Under the pieces are notes generated by a model that searched no databases, had not been told where the DNA came from, and saw only the letters and a program-made list of their open reading frames with translations. From positions 1 to 64,000 of the forward strand of contig NZ_VUNL01000006.1 in NCBI RefSeq assembly GCF_009697385.1: 64,000 nucleotides of DNA, given 5' to 3'. Of the stretch, positions 19,480 to 28,694 are shown in pieces. The translations under genes and the position numbers were made by a program. Position 1 is the stretch's first letter. Each line of letters opens with the position of its first letter. Source of the stretch: Wylensekiella montiformis (GTDB lineage: Bacteria; Bacillota; Negativicutes; Selenomonadales; Selenomonadaceae).

Positions 19480-19482
19480 AGC

Positions 19483-20553
19483 TTATTCCCCCTTGAGCAT
19501 CGTCCAGAACTGATCGAAAAGATACATATTATCATCAGGACCCGGCGAGGCTTCCGGATGATACTGCACGGAAAAGATCGGCAGTTCCTTATGGCGCATG
19601 CCCTCTACGGTGCCGTCATTGACATTGATATGCGTGACTTCCAAAGGAAGATCTCTCAGCGAATCGGAATCCACGGCAAAGCCGTGGTTCTGCGAAGAAA
19701 TCTGTACCCGGCCGGTCAGCAGATTCTTGACCGGCTGATTGCAGCCGCGATGCCCGAACTTGAGCTTATACGTTTTCGCTCCCATGGCCCGCGCCAGCAG
19801 CTGATGTCCCAGACAAATGCCGAAAATCGGCTTCGTGCCGATAAGCTTTTTAACCTCCTCGACAATTTCCGGTACATCGGCAGGATCGCCCGGCCCATTG
19901 GACAGGAAGATTCCATCCGGATTCAGATCCAGCACCTCTTTCGCGGCAGTCCCTGCCGGAACTACCGTGATCCGGCATCCGAGCTGCTGCAGAGAAGTCA
20001 GGATATTCTGCTTGATACCAAAATCCATAGCAACAACATGCGGCGCATTCATCTGCTCAGATCCCAGTGTATAACGTTCCGGCGTCGTGACCTCCATGAC
20101 GACGTCTTTTTTGATCGGGACGGCAAAAAGCTCATCGATCTCCGTACGTGCCGCATCATCCGGTACAATAATGCCCTTCATCGTACCGGCCGAACGAATC
20201 TTGCGCGTAACAGCCCGGGTATCGACATGATACAGGCAGGGAACCCCCTGCTTTGTAAGAAAATCAGCCAGACTCGTCTCATAATGCCAGTTGCTGCCCT
20301 CCTGACAAAGCTCTCCTATGACGAACCCATTGACAAAGGATTTTCTCGACTGCATAAATAAATCTGCAATCCCGTAATTTCCGACCATCGGATAAGTCAG
20401 CGTAAGAATCTGACGGCAATAGGACGGATCCGTCAAACTCTCCTGATATCCGGTCATGCCGGTATTAAATACGACTTCTCCCGTTGCCTTGATATTGTTC
20501 AACAATTCGCCGTGGAAAACGCTGCCGTCCTCCAGGATTAATTTTCCCTTCAT
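19483..20553 (-). CDS. carA: CarA, carbamoyl phosphate synthetase small (glutaminase) subunit
   Basis: Class I glutamine amidotransferase that feeds ammonia to CarB. The 356 residues comprise the CPSase small-chain domain (about 1-150) and the amidotransferase domain with nucleophile Cys in [11 protein letters not shown] and His-Glu in [10 protein letters not shown]. The ATG follows GAGGTG. It sits between pyrC (19 bases upstream) and carB. Confidence 0.98.
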   Translation of the reverse strand: MKGKLILEDGSVFHGELLNNIKATGEVVFNTGMTGYQESLTDPSYCRQILTLTYPMVGNYGIADLFMQSRKSFVNGFVIGELCQEGSNWHYETSLADFLTKQGVPCLYHVDTRAVTRKIRSAGTMKGIIVPDDAARTEIDELFAVPIKKDVVMEVTTPERYTLGSEQMNAPHVVAMDFGIKQNILTSLQQLGCRITVVPAGTAAKEVLDLNPDGIFLSNGPGDPADVPEIVEEVKKLIGTKPIFGICLGHQLLARAMGAKTYKLKFGHRGCNQPVKNLLTGRVQISSQNHGFAVDSDSLRDLPLEVTHINVNDGTVEGMRHKELPIFSVQYHPEASPGPDDNMYLFDQFWTMLKGE

Positions 20554-20572
20554 GAAAACACCTCATTTTATT

Positions 20573-21859
20573 TCAACGAACGATGCCGTCCTGCATAACA
20601 ACTTTACCATCGACCACGGTCATGACGGCCCGCCCCTTGAGCTCACGACCGACAAAGGGCGAATGACTGCCCCGGGTATAAAACTTCTGATCGTCCACCG
20701 TCCAGACTAAATTCGGATCAATAACCGTAAGATCCGCCGCTTTGCCGGGAGCCAGACTACCCGCATCCAGACCGAATACCTTTGCCGGTTCCCAGGTCAT
20801 TTTGGATATAATCAGCGGAAGATCCATCTTGCCCGTATGATAAAGATCGGTCAGCATAACGCCCAGAGAAGTCTCCAGCCCTGGGAACCCGCTCGGTGCA
20901 TAAATATACTCACGATCCTTTTCTTCCTGCGCATGCGGAGAGTGGTCGGTTACAATCGCATCAATCGTACCATCCTTAAGCCCCTCAATAATCGCATCAC
21001 AGTCTGACTGAGAGCGAAGCGGCGGATTGATCTTGGTCGACGTATCAAAAAGATTGACGCATTCATCGGTCATGGTCATATGCTGCGGCGTCGCCTCTGC
21101 CGTAACGCGGACACCGCGCTTCTTAGCCTGGCGCACGATATCGACGGCCCGTCCCGAGCTGATATGCGCAACGTGAACGCGAGCCCCCGCATACTCTGCC
21201 AGCATGATATCGCGAGCCACGGCAATATCTTCTGCAACCGTCGGACGCCCTTTCAACCCGAGCATGGCACTGCGGTGGCCCTCATTCATAACGCCGTCCT
21301 CAACCAGCGAACGTTCTTCCTCATGATTGATAATGACCTTATCAAAAGCATGGAGATAATCGTATGCGTTTAGCAAAACCTTGGCCGAAGGATCAAAATG
21401 GCCGTCGTCGGAAAATGCGACTGCGCCCGCTTCGATCATATCGCCCAGTTCCGCCAGCTCCTTGCCTTCCTGATTCTTCGTCACAGCGCCGATCATCCGG
21501 ATATGAACCCTTGCCGCCTCTTCCGCGCGCCTTTCCAGGCTGCGTACCATAGCGGCCGAATCGACAACCGGTTTGGTGTTCGGCATCGTGCAGACCGTCG
21601 TAAACCCACCGGCTGCAGCTGCTTTCGATCCGGATTCAAAATCTTCCTTCGCTTCCTGCCCCGGTTCACGAAAATGAACATGAAGATCCACAAGACCCGG
21701 CGTTACGATTTTACCCTCAGCAGGATAAACCTCGGCATCTTCTGCCGTCAAATCCGCCGCAATAGCCTTTATTTTGCCGTCCTCAATCAGCACATCAGCC
21801 ACCTGATCCCACTTCGTCTCCGGATTAATGACACGGCCGCCTTTGATTAAAAGTTTCAT
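20573..21859 (-). CDS. pyrC: PyrC, dihydroorotase (class I, zinc amidohydrolase)
   Basis: Cyclises carbamoyl aspartate to dihydroorotate. The 428-residue length and metal-binding LVDLHVHFREPG are typical of the Firmicute class I enzyme; the NH motif VHVAHISS and active-site Asp in IVTDHSPHA follow. The start overlaps the pyrB stop by 4 bases (ATGA). Confidence 0.97.
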   Translation of the reverse strand: MKLLIKGGRVINPETKWDQVADVLIEDGKIKAIAADLTAEDAEVYPAEGKIVTPGLVDLHVHFREPGQEAKEDFESGSKAAAAGGFTTVCTMPNTKPVVDSAAMVRSLERRAEEAARVHIRMIGAVTKNQEGKELAELGDMIEAGAVAFSDDGHFDPSAKVLLNAYDYLHAFDKVIINHEEERSLVEDGVMNEGHRSAMLGLKGRPTVAEDIAVARDIMLAEYAGARVHVAHISSGRAVDIVRQAKKRGVRVTAEATPQHMTMTDECVNLFDTSTKINPPLRSQSDCDAIIEGLKDGTIDAIVTDHSPHAQEEKDREYIYAPSGFPGLETSLGVMLTDLYHTGKMDLPLIISKMTWEPAKVFGLDAGSLAPGKAADLTVIDPNLVWTVDDQKFYTRGSHSPFVGRELKGRAVMTVVDGKVVMQDGIVR

Positions 21860-22803
21860 TCCTGTTTTCCTCCCGTCAACACCAAGGTAAAGAGCGCCAT
21901 GCGAACCGCCACGCCATTCTGAACTTGTTCCTGAATCGCGGAATTGCTCCCATAAGCGGTAAACGGAGAAATTTCCCAGCCTTTATTCATCGGGCCCGGA
22001 TGCAGGACGAGAACATCATCTTTCGCCAGAGCCAGCCGGCTGTCATTCAAGCCGAAAATACGCGCATATTCCCGCGTAGTCGGAAAAAGGCCGCCCTTCA
22101 TACGTTCCAGCTGGATACGCAGAACTTCGATCACATCCGCGTTGGCAATCGCATCCTCCACACGTTCATGTACGGTAATCCCCGGCTCCTCAAAAAGGAA
22201 CCGCGGCAGCAGGGTTTTCGGACCGGCGATATGAATATCCATCCCCATCTTGCGCATGCCATAAATATCCGAACGGGCAACCCGGCTGTGCAGGACATCA
22301 CCGAGGATCGCCACCTTCAATCCGGCAAGATGCCCCTTATGCTCCTGAATTGTGAACAGATTCAGGAGCCCTTGAGACGGATGCGCATGCGCGCCGTCGC
22401 CAGCATTCAAAATAACGGGACTGACGACACGGGAGGCATATTCTGCGGCTCCTTCCGCTTTGTGCCGCATGACAATGGCATCCACGCCCATCGCCTCAAT
22501 GGTATACAGCGTATCGCGCAGGCTCTCGCCTTTGACGATGCTGCTGGTTCCGGCTGTAATATTCACAACGTCTGCACCAAGATATTTCCCGGCGAGTTCA
22601 AAGGATGTACGCGTCCGCGTGCTTGGTTCATAAAACAATGTCACGATGGATTTGCCGCGCAGAGCAGGCACCTTTTTGATGTCGCGATGAATGATATTCT
22701 TCATTTCCTTCGCTGTTTCCAACACCAGGCCAATCTCCTCCGGACTGAATGATTCCAGCCCCAGGATGTTCTTCCCTCGTAAGGATACCGTGTTTTTCCC
22801 CAA
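21856..22803 (-). CDS. pyrB: PyrB, aspartate carbamoyltransferase catalytic chain
   Basis: Condenses carbamoyl phosphate with aspartate, the first committed step of pyrimidine synthesis. The carbamoyl-phosphate motif YEPSTRTRTSFE and the HPxQ loop AHPSQGLLN are intact. I choose the TTG at 22803 (315 residues) because AAGGAG lies eight bases upstream; the earlier in-frame GTG sits directly on that ribosome site. It heads the eight-gene operon, and no pyrI regulatory chain follows. Confidence 0.96.
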   Translation of the reverse strand: MGKNTVSLRGKNILGLESFSPEEIGLVLETAKEMKNIIHRDIKKVPALRGKSIVTLFYEPSTRTRTSFELAGKYLGADVVNITAGTSSIVKGESLRDTLYTIEAMGVDAIVMRHKAEGAAEYASRVVSPVILNAGDGAHAHPSQGLLNLFTIQEHKGHLAGLKVAILGDVLHSRVARSDIYGMRKMGMDIHIAGPKTLLPRFLFEEPGITVHERVEDAIANADVIEVLRIQLERMKGGLFPTTREYARIFGLNDSRLALAKDDVLVLHPGPMNKGWEISPFTAYGSNSAIQEQVQNGVAVRMALFTLVLTGGKQE

Positions 22804-22834
22804 GTCAATCACTCCTTAACATGTTGACAAACAT

Positions 22835-22865
22835 AATTATACAATATTAATGTATAATTTTTCAA
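22835..22865 (-). promoter_or_regulatory. Proximal pyr promoter (P2) with overlapping palindrome
   Basis: On the minus strand, TTGAAA (22860-22865) and TATAAT (22836-22841) are 18 bases apart, placing the start about 26 bases before pyrB. A 9-bp inverted repeat AATTATACA/TGTATAATT (22835-22843 and 22851-22859) covers the -10 and most of the spacer, a good place for an operator. Which protein might bind is unknown. Confidence 0.6.
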
Positions 22866-22881
22866 GTATGAACTCTGCCTG

Positions 22882-22921
22882 AAAAAAAAGAGCTTTCCTA
22901 TGCGTATGCATAAGAAAGCTC
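22882..22921 (-). terminator. Strong intrinsic terminator upstream of pyrB
   Basis: GAGCTTTC...GAAAGCTC extended by TATGC/GCATA gives a long hairpin followed on the minus strand by eight U. It lies between promoters P1 and P2, so it either ends a small RNA or acts as an attenuator for the operon. Confidence 0.85.
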
Positions 22922-23028
22922 CGGCTTTGCAAAAACTTATAGCGGTACTAATGCTCCCTTTATGCGCATCGCAGTACGCATCTTAAAAGGCGGATATTCA
23001 CTTGTTATAAAGCAGCTCTCGTCTGCCT
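22882..23028 (-). ncRNA. Structured leader or small RNA upstream of the pyr operon
   Basis: A transcript of about 147 bases is predicted between promoter P1 and the terminator. Inside it, GCGTACT can pair with AGTACCGC about 23 bases on, and ATGCG with CGCAT, so it is structured. No conserved PyrR binding sequence was recognised and no pyrR lies nearby. It could be a pyrimidine-sensing attenuator or an unrelated small RNA. No open frame of note was seen. Confidence 0.45.
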
Positions 23029-23034
23029 TGCTTT

Positions 23035-23063
23035 ATTATAACGTTTCCTTCAGCGAAAAGCAA
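23035..23063 (-). promoter_or_regulatory. Distal promoter (P1) of the pyr leader
   Basis: On the minus strand, TTGCTT (23058-23063), a 17-base spacer and a perfect TATAAT (23035-23040). Transcription would start near 23028. Confidence 0.7.
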
Positions 23064-23072
23064 GCCGGGCAG

Positions 23073-23103
23073 AAAAAGCGCAGCGGAAAAACTTCCGCTG
23101 CGC
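23073..23103 (-). terminator. Terminator after the 104-residue hypothetical gene
   Basis: GCGCAGCGGAA and its complement with a 4-base loop (23078-23103), followed on the minus strand by five U. It separates the small upstream gene from promoter P1. Confidence 0.85.
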
Positions 23104-23143
23104 ATACCATGAAACGCGAAACAATAGCCTCACCGGCATCGAT

Positions 23144-23458
23144 TCAGATTGCCGATGGAACGAATTCCTCTTCTGCATAGCCATAGCGTGCCGTAACCCG
23201 ATAAATCAAACGATTATCTTCTGCACTGCGGATCGTAATGTGATCCAGATCCCGCAGCAAGGCCTTGATATCCATTACCGCAGCCATGCTGCGAATATAC
23301 TCCACAGCACGGGCCATGCTCGTCTTGTGACGTTCCGGTTCCGCCGCACCTTCATGATAGATTTCCATATTAACACGGGCCTCGCGGTTCACACTGCGCC
23401 GACAAAGCTCCGGCTCCCACGCATTGGTGATTTTTTTGACGCGCTCAATCTGTTCCAT
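23144..23458 (-). CDS. Hypothetical protein, 104 residues
   Basis: I do not recognise this protein. It is small, soluble and charged, with a helical opening (MEQIERVKKITNAWEP) and a stretch DLDHITIRSAEDNRLIYRV that looks like a beta hairpin. A consensus promoter upstream and an intrinsic terminator downstream mark it as a real single-gene unit. Confidence 0.7.
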   Translation of the reverse strand: MEQIERVKKITNAWEPELCRRSVNREARVNMEIYHEGAAEPERHKTSMARAVEYIRSMAAVMDIKALLRDLDHITIRSAEDNRLIYRVTARYGYAEEEFVPSAI

Positions 23459-23534
23459 ACCTCATGCCCCCAACGAATTGTCTGCATCATCCGTTCACTG
23501 CAAGTTCGCACCAAATCGACGCTAAACGTTATTT

Positions 23535-23563
23535 ATCATAACAGGATGTTTCCCTTTCGTCAA
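23535..23563 (-). promoter_or_regulatory. Promoter of the 104-residue hypothetical gene
   Basis: On the minus strand, TTGACG (23558-23563), a 17-base spacer and TATGAT (23535-23540). Confidence 0.65.
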
Positions 23564-23588
23564 GGACATGTGGCTTCCCGCGCTTCAC

Positions 23589-25202
23589 TCAAAGATTAAA
23601 CGGTGCAAACAATTTTTTCATATAATTGAACCCTTTTGTAATGGCCTTAAGCAACGGTTCCATCGCCTTCGGCTGGCGGATAACCAACTGCATCGCCTTG
23701 CGGCGGAGAGTACGGTATTCGGAATCGAAAAAGCGCAGTTGTTCCTCCATTTCCATTTCCACCGAAACCTCAGGAATATTCGAAGGCTGAATTTCCGAAG
23801 CACGCCCATCGATTTTAACGACATCCCCCCGGAAAGGAATATATACCTCCTCGCCACATTCCTTCTGGATTCGGCTTTTTAACGCTTCCTGAGACTGGCC
23901 TTCGCCATGAACGATAAACACCTTAGCCGGCTTGGGATCCTGAAAATGATCGATCCATTCCATCAGCTGATTGGCATCGGCATGAGCAGAAAAGCCATCC
24001 AGCATCTGGATCTTTGCCTTCACGGCGACCTCCTCGCCCAGCACACGCACCCGTTTGATCCCATCAACCAAGCGCCTTCCAAGGCTCCCCTCAGCCTGAT
24101 AGCCAACAAACAAAATCGTAGACTCCGGCCGCCAGAGATTATGTTTTAAATGATGGAGGATGCGCCCGGCATCCGCCATGCCGGATGCCGACATAATAAT
24201 CGCCGATCCCTCCGAACTGTTCAACGCCCGGGACTCCTCTGCCGTCTCACAGACACGAAGCTGCGGGAACCGTGTAATCTTGCCGCTTTCCTTGAATAAA
24301 TCGATGGTTTCATCGTCAAAATCCTGAAAGTTCTTCAAAAAAACGCGCGTCGCATTGATGGCCAGCGGACTGTCAATGACAATCGGAATATCTCCATCCA
24401 GCCGACCGGCTTTCCATAATTTATAGAGATAATACAGCAAGGTCTGTGTACGCCCTACGGCAAAGGACGGAATAATCAAATTACCGCCCCGGTCCATCGT
24501 ATCATTGATGATCTCCAGCAGCGCACTTTCCTTGTCATAAATCTGATGCAGCCGATCTCCATACGTAGACTCGACCACCAGAAAATCTGCGCCGTGAAGA
24601 ATCGCCGGGTCCCGGATGATTGGCTGGTCCGGCTGTCCAAGATCGCCGGAAAACACTAGTTTTGTCGTCTTATTCTCTTCCGTCACATACAGCTCAATGA
24701 TAGCCGAGCCCAAAATATGTCCGGCATCGTGGAAGACCACGCGAAGATTATCTCCAAGCTCAAACTCCTGTTCATAGGGAACCGGTACGAAATGCTCCAA
24801 TGCAGCCGCAGCGTCTTTCAATGTATAGATCGGCTGCACCGGATTCTCGCCGCGTCGGCGGCTTTTCCGATTGGACATCTCTGCATCCGCTTCCTGTATA
24901 TGTGCGGAATCCGGCAGCATGATCTGCACGAGATCACAGGTCGCCTTTGTCGCATAAACGCTGCCCTGAAATCCCTCCCGAACCAGCTTAGGAATCAAGC
25001 CGCAATGATCCACATGAGCATGCGTGAGCAATACCCCTTCAATATCTGCGGGATTAAAGGAAAATCCCTCATAATTCAGGTCACGGACGCGCCGCGCTCC
25101 CTGAAACATGCCGCAATCGATCAGATAATGCTTCTCTTTTGTCTCCAGCAAATAGCAGGAACCTGTAACGGTATGAGCTGCACCTAAAAATCCTAGTCTC
25201 AT
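23589..25202 (-). CDS. Metallo-beta-lactamase / beta-CASP family RNA-processing nuclease
   Basis: A 537-residue protein of the CPSF/beta-CASP ribonuclease group. The MBL zinc motif LTHAHVDHCG lies near residue 60, the second metal site DAGHILGSA near 160, then the beta-CASP segment (VGRTQTLLYYL, SASGMADAGRILHHL) and the C-terminal RNA-metabolising motif GFSAHADANQLMEW with the last catalytic His in VHGEGQSQ. It is a cytoplasmic enzyme, probably an RNA endo- or exonuclease of mRNA or rRNA maturation; it is not RNase J, which has a different C-terminus. The start ATG follows AGAGGGGG. Confidence 0.9.
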   Translation of the reverse strand: MRLGFLGAAHTVTGSCYLLETKEKHYLIDCGMFQGARRVRDLNYEGFSFNPADIEGVLLTHAHVDHCGLIPKLVREGFQGSVYATKATCDLVQIMLPDSAHIQEADAEMSNRKSRRRGENPVQPIYTLKDAAAALEHFVPVPYEQEFELGDNLRVVFHDAGHILGSAIIELYVTEENKTTKLVFSGDLGQPDQPIIRDPAILHGADFLVVESTYGDRLHQIYDKESALLEIINDTMDRGGNLIIPSFAVGRTQTLLYYLYKLWKAGRLDGDIPIVIDSPLAINATRVFLKNFQDFDDETIDLFKESGKITRFPQLRVCETAEESRALNSSEGSAIIMSASGMADAGRILHHLKHNLWRPESTILFVGYQAEGSLGRRLVDGIKRVRVLGEEVAVKAKIQMLDGFSAHADANQLMEWIDHFQDPKPAKVFIVHGEGQSQEALKSRIQKECGEEVYIPFRGDVVKIDGRASEIQPSNIPEVSVEMEMEEQLRFFDSEYRTLRRKAMQLVIRQPKAMEPLLKAITKGFNYMKKLFAPFNL

Positions 25203-25275
25203 GACAAAACGCCCCCTCTGTCTCTTTTTATATATTAAATATTCTGACCTTTTTCTCTTTTTCCTGCCTAAAAAA

Positions 25276-25319
25276 AGAAAAACCGCCCGACAGAAACAAA
25301 TTTTGTCAGGCAGTTTTTT
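25276..25319 (-). terminator. Terminator after murB
   Basis: On the minus strand AACTGCCTGACA pairs (with G-U wobbles) with TGTCGGGCGGTT and is followed by TTTTTC. It lies 25 bases after the murB stop. Confidence 0.8.
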
Positions 25320-25343
25320 CGAACCACTCTTCTCGTCTGCTAT

Positions 25344-26255
25344 TTATTCCTCACCGATCATGCGGACCTCCGGCTGAAGCCGCACGCCATGTTTCTCATA
25401 AACCCGGCGCTGGACCTCCCGAATCAGCCGGATCACATCATCGGCCGTCGCATTCCCCGCATTGACGACAAAACCGGCGTGTTTTGTCGATACCTGCGCG
25501 CCTCCGACCTGCAGACCCTTTAGCCCCGTCTGATCGATCAGCGTACCGGCGTAATATCCGGCCGGCCGCTTGAAGGTGCTGCCGGCACTCGGCATATCCA
25601 GCGGCTGTTTGCTTTCACGCCGCTGTGTAAAATCATCCATTTTTGCGCGAATCGCCTTGCCATCGCCGGGCTGCAGCTGCAGCTCGACCTCGCAGATCGC
25701 CTCGCCGTTCGTCTGAAACACGCTGTGCCGATATCCCAGCTCCAACGCATCACCAGAAAAAACATGAACGGCACCGTCCCCATCAACCGCCCGGACGAGA
25801 GCCGCTACATCTTTCGTTTCCCCATCGTAAGCGCCGGCATTCATGAATACGGCTCCGCCGATACTGCCGGGGATACCGCAAGCATACTCCAAACCGGTCA
25901 GCTGATTTTCTGCGGCGCATTCGGAAACATCCTTGAGCAAAGCTCCGGCCCCGGCAATAATCCGCGTCCCCTCGCACCGGATATAGGACATCGGCTCGCC
26001 GAACTTCACCACAACTCCACGGATCCCCTTATCCCGAACCAAGAGATTCGATCCATTGCCCAGCAAAGTAAGCGGCAAATGATAGTCCCTGACCAGCTTC
26101 AAAATCTGCTGCGTTTCCTCCATTGTCGCCGGAAAGATCAGACAGTCAGCCGGACCGCCGATCTTGAACGTCGTATGCAGGCTCATCGGCTCATCGAGCA
26201 AAACGCGGCCAGACTTCACCACACCTCGGCACGCTTCGATAAAATTCTTATCCAT
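25344..26255 (-). CDS. murB: MurB, UDP-N-acetylenolpyruvoylglucosamine reductase
   Basis: FAD enzyme making UDP-N-acetylmuramic acid for peptidoglycan. The 303-residue protein has the FAD-binding LLGNGSNLLV and GIPGSIGGAVFMNAGAY, the catalytic serine in SAGSTFKRP and the C-terminal glutamate in LQPEVRMIGE, as in type II MurB of Firmicutes. ATG follows AAAGGA. It lies 33 bases after trmL on the same strand. Confidence 0.97.
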   Translation of the reverse strand: MDKNFIEACRGVVKSGRVLLDEPMSLHTTFKIGGPADCLIFPATMEETQQILKLVRDYHLPLTLLGNGSNLLVRDKGIRGVVVKFGEPMSYIRCEGTRIIAGAGALLKDVSECAAENQLTGLEYACGIPGSIGGAVFMNAGAYDGETKDVAALVRAVDGDGAVHVFSGDALELGYRHSVFQTNGEAICEVELQLQPGDGKAIRAKMDDFTQRRESKQPLDMPSAGSTFKRPAGYYAGTLIDQTGLKGLQVGGAQVSTKHAGFVVNAGNATADDVIRLIREVQRRVYEKHGVRLQPEVRMIGEE

Positions 26256-26288
26256 CCCTACTACGATCCTTTCCTGTTTCGTCTATCC

Positions 26289-26786
26289 TCACTTGCCGTT
26301 CTTCCACATGCGCAGTCCCGGTCCGGCCTCTGCCAAATGAACAAAATTCTGCTGGCGCATGGCCTCATAAGCAACAATCGCCACAGAATTGGACAAATTC
26401 AGCGAACGCGCCCCTGCGATCATCGGAATGCGTATGCAGCTGTCCCAATGCTCATCCAGAATCGATTCCGGTATTCCTGCCGATTCTTTGCCAAATACCA
26501 GCATATCATCCGGCCCAAACACCGCTTCCGAATAAGAGCGCGGCGCTTTTGTCGAACAATAAAAAAACCGGTGGCCATGATACATCGCCAGAACCTCATC
26601 AAAATTCTCATGATAATGAACCCGGACCAAATGCCAATAATCCAGTCCGGCACGCTTCAAATACTTATCATCCGTTGAAAACCCCAGCGGCTTTACCAAA
26701 TGCAGCTCCATGCCAACGGCGGCACAAAGCCGGGCAATATTTCCTGTATTTCCCGGAATCTCCGGTTCAATCAAAACGATATGCAA
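26289..26786 (-). CDS. trmL: TrmL, tRNA (cytidine/uridine-34 2'-O)-methyltransferase
   Basis: SPOUT-class enzyme that 2'-O-methylates the wobble base of certain tRNA-Leu. All three SPOUT motifs are visible: EPEIPGNTGNIAR at the start, LVFGKESAGIPE, and IPMIAGARSLNLSNSVAI at the knot. I select TTG at 26786 (165 residues), eight bases after GAGG, giving the canonical MHIVLIEPEIP opening; an upstream GTG would overlap the ribosome site. Confidence 0.93.
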   Translation of the reverse strand: MHIVLIEPEIPGNTGNIARLCAAVGMELHLVKPLGFSTDDKYLKRAGLDYWHLVRVHYHENFDEVLAMYHGHRFFYCSTKAPRSYSEAVFGPDDMLVFGKESAGIPESILDEHWDSCIRIPMIAGARSLNLSNSVAIVAYEAMRQQNFVHLAEAGPGLRMWKNGK

Positions 26787-26847
26787 AACAGACACCTCAA
26801 AACAGACACATTAGCCTTTCCATTATAACGAATTCTTTACACAAAAA

Positions 26848-26876
26848 CAACCCATCGGATCTGGTCCGATGGGTTG
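26848..26876 (-). terminator. Terminator after ilvD
   Basis: CAACCCATCGGA and its complement with a 5-base loop, then TTTTTG on the minus strand, 10 bases after the ilvD stop. Confidence 0.9.
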
Positions 26877-26886
26877 TCTGCCGGAA

Positions 26887-28539
26887 TCATTTCAAAACCG
26901 CACCTGTGCTGGCAGAAGTCGTCAACCTTGCATAGCGGGATAAATATCCGGTCTTGATCTTCGGCTCTGGCTGCGTCCACTTCGCCCGGCGCCGTGCCAG
27001 CTCTTCATCGCTTACCTTGAGCTCCAGCCTCCGATTCGGGATGTCAATCAAGATGATATCTCCATCCTCGATCAGACCGATCGGACCGCCTTCCATCGCC
27101 TCTGGTGAAACATGACCGACACAGGCTCCCTGACTGGCCCCGCTGAAACGTCCATCGGTGATCAGACCAACCTTCAACCCTCGTCCGGTGATTACCGCCG
27201 TCGGATTCAGCATTTCCTGCATACCGGGACCGCCCTTTGGCCCTTCATAACGGATCACCACAACATCGCCATCATGAATATCTCCCGCCATGATCGCGTC
27301 ACAGGCCTCGGTCTCGGAATCATAACATTTTGCCTTGCCTTCATAAATAAGCATATCCTCTGCCACAGCCGACGCCTTGACGACTGCGCAGTCGGGGGCA
27401 AGATTTCCCTTCAAAATCGCAATGCCGCCTTCCTTGCGGTACGGATGATCGACGCTGTGAATGACCTCACGGTCCAGCACCTCAGCATCCCGAATCCGAT
27501 CCCCCATCGGGCCAGTTACAGTCATAGCATCCAGATGAATCAGATCCTTTTGGGAAAGCTCGTGCATCACAGCGGAAATCCCGCCGGCTTCATCCAAATC
27601 CACCATATGATGATGGCCGCCCGGACTGAGTTTCGTAATATACGGCGTGCGGCGGGAAATCTCATCAAACAAAGGCGCGGGAAGCTCCAGCCCTGCTTCA
27701 TGCGCAATCGCAGTCAGATGAAGCACCGTATTCGAAGAACCGCCGATCCCCATATCTACCGTGATCGCATTTTCGAAAGCCTCACGCGTCAGAATATCGC
27801 GCGGGCAGACATGATTGCAGACCAAATCCATGATTACAGCACCGGCACGTTTTGCCAGCAGCCGACGGGCGCCGTTATAAGCAGCGGGAATCGTGCCGTT
27901 CCCCGGCAGAGCCATACCGAGCACCTCAGACAGGGAGTTCATCGTATTCGCCGTAAAAAGTCCTGCACAGGAACCACAGCCAGGGCAGCACTTCGATTCC
28001 AGTTCCTCCATCTCTGCGTCGCTCATCTCTCCGGCTGCATACTTGCCCGCCGCCTCGAAGGCCTGACTGACCGAAACATCACGCCCGTGGAACCGTCCCG
28101 GCAGCATCGGACCGCCTGACACAACAATAGCGGGGATATTCAGACGGGCTGCCGCCATGAGCATGCCCGGAACGACCTTGTCACAGTTTGGAATAAGCAC
28201 CAGCCCGTCGAACCCCGAAGCCATGGTCACAGCCTCGACAGAATCAGCGATCAGCTCCCGGCTGGCCAGTGAATACTTCATCCCGGTATGGCCCATGGCA
28301 ATACCGTCACAAACGCCGATAGCCGGAAACTCAATCGGCGTTCCTCCGGCTGCAGCCACTCCCAGCTTGGCTGCTTCGGCAATTTCCCGCAGATGAATAT
28401 GCCCCGGAATGATTTCATTAAATGAATTGCAAATACCGATCAGCGGCTTTTTCAAATCCTCCGGCCCATATCCATTCGCATGAAATAAAGAACGATGAGC
28501 GCATCTCGTAGCGCCCTTTTTGACAATATCACTTCTCAT
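26887..28539 (-). CDS. ilvD: IlvD, dihydroxy-acid dehydratase
   Basis: Iron-sulfur enzyme dehydrating dihydroxy acids in valine, leucine and isoleucine synthesis. The 550 residues include cluster cysteines in PNCDK and [10 protein letters not shown], the motif [10 protein letters not shown], and the C-terminal [17 protein letters not shown] follows AGGAGA. It stands alone here, without ilvB, ilvC or leu genes, and has its own promoter and a leader hairpin. Confidence 0.97.
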   Translation of the reverse strand: MRSDIVKKGATRCAHRSLFHANGYGPEDLKKPLIGICNSFNEIIPGHIHLREIAEAAKLGVAAAGGTPIEFPAIGVCDGIAMGHTGMKYSLASRELIADSVEAVTMASGFDGLVLIPNCDKVVPGMLMAAARLNIPAIVVSGGPMLPGRFHGRDVSVSQAFEAAGKYAAGEMSDAEMEELESKCCPGCGSCAGLFTANTMNSLSEVLGMALPGNGTIPAAYNGARRLLAKRAGAVIMDLVCNHVCPRDILTREAFENAITVDMGIGGSSNTVLHLTAIAHEAGLELPAPLFDEISRRTPYITKLSPGGHHHMVDLDEAGGISAVMHELSQKDLIHLDAMTVTGPMGDRIRDAEVLDREVIHSVDHPYRKEGGIAILKGNLAPDCAVVKASAVAEDMLIYEGKAKCYDSETEACDAIMAGDIHDGDVVVIRYEGPKGGPGMQEMLNPTAVITGRGLKVGLITDGRFSGASQGACVGHVSPEAMEGGPIGLIEDGDIILIDIPNRRLELKVSDEELARRRAKWTQPEPKIKTGYLSRYARLTTSASTGAVLK

Positions 28540-28572
28540 GATAAAACTCTCCTACTCCTGAGCAATACTTTG

Positions 28573-28605
28573 CATCAAATGTCTTTTTCTCTCAGACATT
28601 TGATG
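28573..28605 (-). other. 12-bp inverted repeat in the ilvD leader
   Basis: CATCAAATGTCT and AGACATTTGATG with a 9-base loop lie between the promoter and the ilvD ribosome site. There is no U-tract, so it is not an intrinsic terminator. It could be an operator or an mRNA hairpin; no branched-chain T-box sequence was seen. Confidence 0.55.
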
Positions 28606-28629
28606 ATACAAACTCAATATGTAGTTACA

Positions 28630-28658
28630 ATTTTACCGCAGTTTCTCGGGTATTTCAA
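28630..28658 (-). promoter_or_regulatory. ilvD promoter
   Basis: On the minus strand, TTGAAA (28653-28658), a 17-base spacer and TAAAAT (28630-28635), about 90 bases before ilvD. Confidence 0.6.
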
Positions 28659-28694
28659 TAGATTCACCCTAAAATCTTTACAAAGCAACAGATA

